From contig OZ249404.1 of NCBI GenBank assembly GCA_965235075.1, positions 682,001-746,000 of the forward strand: 64,000 bases of DNA, given 5' to 3'. Below are positions 61,083 through 64,000 of the stretch, piece by piece. Origin of the DNA: Fontibacterium medardense (GTDB lineage: Bacteria > Pseudomonadota > Alphaproteobacteria > Pelagibacterales > Pelagibacteraceae). The notes below the pieces were generated by a model. That model was not told the origin of the DNA. It searched no databases and worked only from the letters and a program-made list of their open reading frames with translations. The translations under genes were made by a program, and so were the position numbers. The stretch's first letter is position 1; each line of letters begins with the position of its first letter.

Positions 61083-61516
61083 TGAATGAGATTTTAATTT
61101 ATACAGACGGTTCCTGCCTAGGCAATCCAGGTAAAGGGGGTTGGGCTGCTGTAATTATTAATGACGGTATAGAAGAGGTAATATTTGGATCTGAAAAAGA
61201 ATCTACAAATAATAGAATGGAATTAACAGCTGCTATAAATGCTTTATTGAAAATCAAACAAGATAAAAAAATAAAGATCTATACTGACTCTAAGTATGTC
61301 AAGGATGGTATTGAAAAATGGATTAATAATTGGAAGTTAAATAATTGGAAAAATGCTAATAAAAAAGACGTAAAAAATAAAGATCTTTGGATGAAATTAG
61401 ACAGCATAATTAGTAAAAAAGAAATTACTTGGAACTGGGTAAAAGCTCACTCGATCAACGAATACAATAACAAAGTAGACATTATTGCAAGGAATGCTGC
61501 TAATGCAAACGATTAG
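61082..61516 (+). CDS. rnhA: Ribonuclease HI RnhA
   Basis: Degrades the RNA strand of RNA-DNA hybrids. The 144 aa protein has YTDGSCLGNPGKGGWAAV (first Asp), NNRMELTAAINAL (Glu), IYTDSKYVKDGIEKWI (second Asp) and the KAHSINEYNNKVDIIARNAA ending with the last His and Asp. The motif set is complete. rnhB is at 48740. The last 17 bases overlap the thrC tail on the other strand. Confidence 0.96.
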   Translation: MNEILIYTDGSCLGNPGKGGWAAVIINDGIEEVIFGSEKESTNNRMELTAAINALLKIKQDKKIKIYTDSKYVKDGIEKWINNWKLNNWKNANKKDVKNKDLWMKLDSIISKKEITWNWVKAHSINEYNNKVDIIARNAANAND

Positions 61517-62900
61517 CTTTTATATAATTTTTAATTTTATTTAAATTGTTAGGCAGCACCTTATAAAATTCTTTTTTTTTGAGATTTTTACTAATCCCAC
61601 TAGGAATCTTGGGATTCCTTTTTAATATTTTATAAATAGTTTCTCTAAATTTTGCAGGATGCGCTGTTTCTAAACAAAATAAATTCTCTGATTTTTTACT
61701 ATTATCAAGATAATATTTTTCTAAAGCCTTCAATCCAACAGAAGAATGTGGGTCTAATATTTTACTATTATATTTATAAACTAACTTAATAGTTTTTTTA
61801 GTATCTTTTGCATTCACTGACTTTGAATAAAAAATATTTTTAATATTTTTCAAAACATTTCTATCTATCTTATAAAAACCGTTGTTATTAAGCTGCTTCA
61901 TTAATTTAGATATTTTTTTAGAATTATTATTATAGTAAGAAGAAATTAATCTTTCAAAATTACTAGCCACTTGAATATCCATGCTTGGTGAAATACTAAA
62001 TTTTACTTTGGATGGTTTATAAATTCCATTTTTCAAAAATTTATATAAAAGATCATTTTCATTTGTTGCGATAATTAATTTAGATATAGGCAAGCCCATT
62101 TTGTAAGCAATGTATCCAGCATAAATATCTCCAAAATTCCCTGTTGGAACTGAGAAGACGCTTTTTTTATTTTTGTCAGATAATCGAAAATGAGAATAAA
62201 AATAATAAACTATCTGAACAACTATTCTTGCCCAATTGATTGAGTTAACTCCTGACATGTTTATAGATCTTCTAAAGTGACGGTCATTGAACATTGATTT
62301 TACTAATGTTTGACAATCATCAAATGACCCCTTAACCGCAACATTAAACACATTTTTTGAATTTACTGTAGTCATTAGCTTTCTCTGCGTAATAGAAATT
62401 TTTCCTCTTGGATGTAAAACAAAAATTCTTAAATTTTTTTTATTTTTTACGGCATCAATGGCTGCGGCCCCAGTATCCCCAGATGTTGCTGTAACTAGAT
62501 TAATTTTATTTTTACTTTTTGAAAGAACAGTTTCGTACATATTGCCTATCACTTGCATTGCAATATCTTTAAAAGCTAAAGTTGGGCCGTGATATAATTC
62601 TACTAAATTAAATTTTTTTACTCTTGAAAATTTTATTACATTATTACTATCAAATTTATTATAAGAATTTTTTATAATTTTTTTTAACTCGTTTTTTGAA
62701 AAGGCATTACCTGTATAAATCTTTATAATTTCGTAAGCTAAATCATTATAATTTAATTTTGATAATCTTTTCAAAGTAATCTTAGATAAACGAGGAATCT
62801 TTTTTGGAATGTACAGACCGCCATCATGCGCAAGTCCATTTAAAAAAGTATCAATAAAATTATAAGTTTTTTTATTATCCCTAGTGCTGATGTATTTCAT
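61500..62900 (-). CDS. thrC: Threonine synthase ThrC
   Basis: PLP enzyme that makes threonine from O-phosphohomoserine. The 466 aa protein is the long (fungal/proteobacterial) type, beginning MKYISTRDNKK and GLAHDGGLYIPKKIP. The PLP lysine motif is GPTLAFKDIAMQVIG and the SGDTGAAAIDAV loop follows. The Cys/Gly tail HPAKFRETIYKIL is conserved. It overlaps SURF1 by one base and faces rnhA. Confidence 0.96.
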   Translation of the reverse strand: MKYISTRDNKKTYNFIDTFLNGLAHDGGLYIPKKIPRLSKITLKRLSKLNYNDLAYEIIKIYTGNAFSKNELKKIIKNSYNKFDSNNVIKFSRVKKFNLVELYHGPTLAFKDIAMQVIGNMYETVLSKSKNKINLVTATSGDTGAAAIDAVKNKKNLRIFVLHPRGKISITQRKLMTTVNSKNVFNVAVKGSFDDCQTLVKSMFNDRHFRRSINMSGVNSINWARIVVQIVYYFYSHFRLSDKNKKSVFSVPTGNFGDIYAGYIAYKMGLPISKLIIATNENDLLYKFLKNGIYKPSKVKFSISPSMDIQVASNFERLISSYYNNNSKKISKLMKQLNNNGFYKIDRNVLKNIKNIFYSKSVNAKDTKKTIKLVYKYNSKILDPHSSVGLKALEKYYLDNSKKSENLFCLETAHPAKFRETIYKILKRNPKIPSGISKNLKKKEFYKVLPNNLNKIKNYIKANRLH

Positions 62901-63550
62901 TAAGCTTTCTTCCTATAATATAAAAAAAAAATTATAGTAAACAATGCTAACCCATACCATGTTATAGCATATTGCAAATGATTATTTGATAAACGAACTT
63001 CATAGCCATTAGGAATAATATCTTTGTTTGCCGTTGAAGTTTGAATAATTAATAATGGATAAATATTCTTATTTAAATATTTTTTCAAATTATCAATCTC
63101 AATTGAATATAAAAAATCTTCTTTAGTATTATTATTGGGAGTAAATAAACTTTTTTCCCTTAATTTTTTTGTATAGCCTTCAATAATGTCATCATTAAAC
63201 GATGTATTTTTTATTAAATTAATCTTATCTTTTCTAATCCAACCTTTGTCTACTAAGACAACTAATGAACTATTGATTTCATAAGGAACTATAACTTTGA
63301 AACCGATCTCTCCTTTGTTTAGATGATATAAAAATATTTTTGATTTTAAATATTTTTTCTTAAATAAAACTTTTGTATATTCTTTATCTATATCTGCATT
63401 AAAATTAATTGAATTTTTTTTTAGATTACTTTCTAAATCAGAAATTAAATTATTTTTTGAGTGTAATCTAAAAACTTGCCATGTTCCTAATGAGAGAACA
63501 ATAAATATAAAAAATATAAAAAATATATCTAAAGATTTAATTTTAAACAA
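62900..63550 (-). CDS. SURF1-family cytochrome oxidase assembly protein
   Basis: A 216 aa membrane protein with one helix near the N-terminus (IFFIFFIFIVLSLGTWQVFRL) and one near the C-terminus (AITWYGLALFTIIFFLYY), and a periplasmic domain between, with the LVDKGWIRKDK and NGYEVRLSNNHLQYAITWYGLA motifs typical of SURF1 (shorter here). It assists heme a insertion into cytochrome aa3 oxidase. It lies directly after ctaE, as in other alphaproteobacteria. Confidence 0.9.
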   Translation of the reverse strand: MFKIKSLDIFFIFFIFIVLSLGTWQVFRLHSKNNLISDLESNLKKNSINFNADIDKEYTKVLFKKKYLKSKIFLYHLNKGEIGFKVIVPYEINSSLVVLVDKGWIRKDKINLIKNTSFNDDIIEGYTKKLREKSLFTPNNNTKEDFLYSIEIDNLKKYLNKNIYPLLIIQTSTANKDIIPNGYEVRLSNNHLQYAITWYGLALFTIIFFLYYRKKA

Positions 63551-63559
63551 AATACTCTA

Positions 63560-64000
63560 TTAACTTCCCCAAATATATATTGAAGCAAATAAGAACAGCC
63601 AAACTACATCAACAAAATGCCAATACCACGCCGCAGCCTCAAATCCGAAATGATGATCAGGCTTATAATGCCCAGCTTTTGCTCTAAAGTAGCAAACTGC
63701 TAAAAAGATTGTTCCAACAAGTACGTGAAAGCCATGAAAACCTGTGGCCATATAAAAAGTTGCTCCATAAATACCTGTGCTAATTTTAAAATCAGCAGCA
63801 GCATATTCGTAAGCTTGAAAACAAGTGAAAATAACGCCAAGAATTACTGTTAATAACAATCCATTTAATAATCCTTTTCGATCATTTTCTAACAGAGAGT
63901 GGTGTGCCCAAGTCACGGTTGTTCCTGACAAAAGTAGAATTAAAGTATTTATTAAAGGTATGTGCCAAGGATCTAAAGTCTGTATGCCTTTTGGCGGCCA
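63560..64000 (-). CDS. ctaE: Cytochrome c oxidase subunit III CtaE (N-terminus outside window)
   Basis: Subunit III of aa3 oxidase, cut at the right edge. In frame from the edge I read WPPKGIQTLDPWHIPLINTL then SGTTVTWAHHSL, so the gene continues past the apparent start at 63931. Further motifs are FHGFHVLVGTIFLAVCYFR and HHFGFEAAAWYWHFVDVVWLFLF, which hold the conserved His and Glu. The C-terminus ends 9 bases before SURF1. Confidence 0.96.
   Translation of the reverse strand, partial: WPPKGIQTLDPWHIPLINTLILLLSGTTVTWAHHSLLENDRKGLLNGLLLTVILGVIFTCFQAYEYAAADFKISTGIYGATFYMATGFHGFHVLVGTIFLAVCYFRAKAGHYKPDHHFGFEAAAWYWHFVDVVWLFLFASIYIWGS

Noticed and set aside
1..64000. CRISPR arrays, insertion sequences, prophage genes, restriction systems or attachment sites
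   Set aside because: No spaced direct repeats, transposase, integrase, capsid or restriction genes are seen. The CcrM methyltransferase is solitary and of the housekeeping kind.

Overview
The window is a strongly AT-rich, very tightly packed piece of a bacterial chromosome. Gene content and order point to a free-living, genome-streamlined alphaproteobacterium, most likely SAR11/Pelagibacterales. The evidence is a CcrM-type GANTC methyltransferase, an F0 cluster (atpI-B-E-b'-b) apart from F1, a Rieske/cyt b/cyt c1 operon, the block ctaE-SURF1-thrC facing rnhA-thrB-ispH, an EnvZ/OmpR pair, UbiK, GreA, CtaE and ELM1-family proteins, and almost no intergenic DNA. I see no prophage, insertion sequence, CRISPR array, toxin-antitoxin locus or genomic island. 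This is core genome, and I found no convincing new multi-gene system. The interesting points are local oddities.

Layout. 1-8344 (minus): a division and cell wall cluster read as mraZ-ftsZ-rsmH-ftsL-ftsI-murE-murF-mraY (mraY cut by the window edge). ftsZ sits second, which is unusual, and murE is split by a one-base frameshift in a T7 tract. A three-copy TGGG repeat upstream of mraZ looks like an MraZ operator. 8567-8931: RNase P RNA. 8962-11163: an N-acetylmuramoyl amidase and two outer-membrane lipid transport genes (mlaA, mlaC-like). 11181-15458 (minus): a CAU tRNA, rpoD, dnaG and a YqeY-type gene. 15582-19989: carA-carB. 19986-21592 (minus): a 2OG-Fe(II) oxygenase-like gene and an ELM1-family gene. 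21640-29529: trxB, aspC (minus), uvrB, a pteridine-reductase-like SDR, folB, uvrC, pgsA. 29539-33146: ilvE (minus), then marR-ompR-envZ and ubiK (minus).

33194-39245 (plus): lgt, midA, pgeF, prs, rplY, pth, ychF. 39222-41849 (minus): the cytochrome bc1 operon petA-petB-petC. 41926-45389: trmL, hemF, greA, then a CCA-adding enzyme and a GNAT gene on the minus strand. 45407-45480: tRNA-Gln. 45502-48073 (minus): ispE and a TPR protein. 48078-50477: a degenerate UDG-like protein, rnhB and ccrM. 50461-52702 (minus): a FAD monooxygenase and mutY. 52701-58784: a DUF721/DciA-like gene, a DsbA-type thioredoxin, smc and the F0 genes. 58781-64000: a CDGSH protein, ispH-thrB-rnhA, and thrC-SURF1-ctaE on the minus strand (ctaE cut by the window edge).

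Together the genes cover peptidoglycan synthesis and division, DNA repair (UvrB, UvrC, MutY), replication and transcription initiation, pyrimidine/arginine entry (CarAB), folate, isoprenoid, heme and threonine synthesis, aerobic respiration and ATP synthesis. Every convergent pair of protein genes is separated by 9 bases or fewer, or overlaps at the stops, and two divergent pairs have touching or overlapping starts. Apart from rnpB there is no gene-free stretch longer than about 230 bases.
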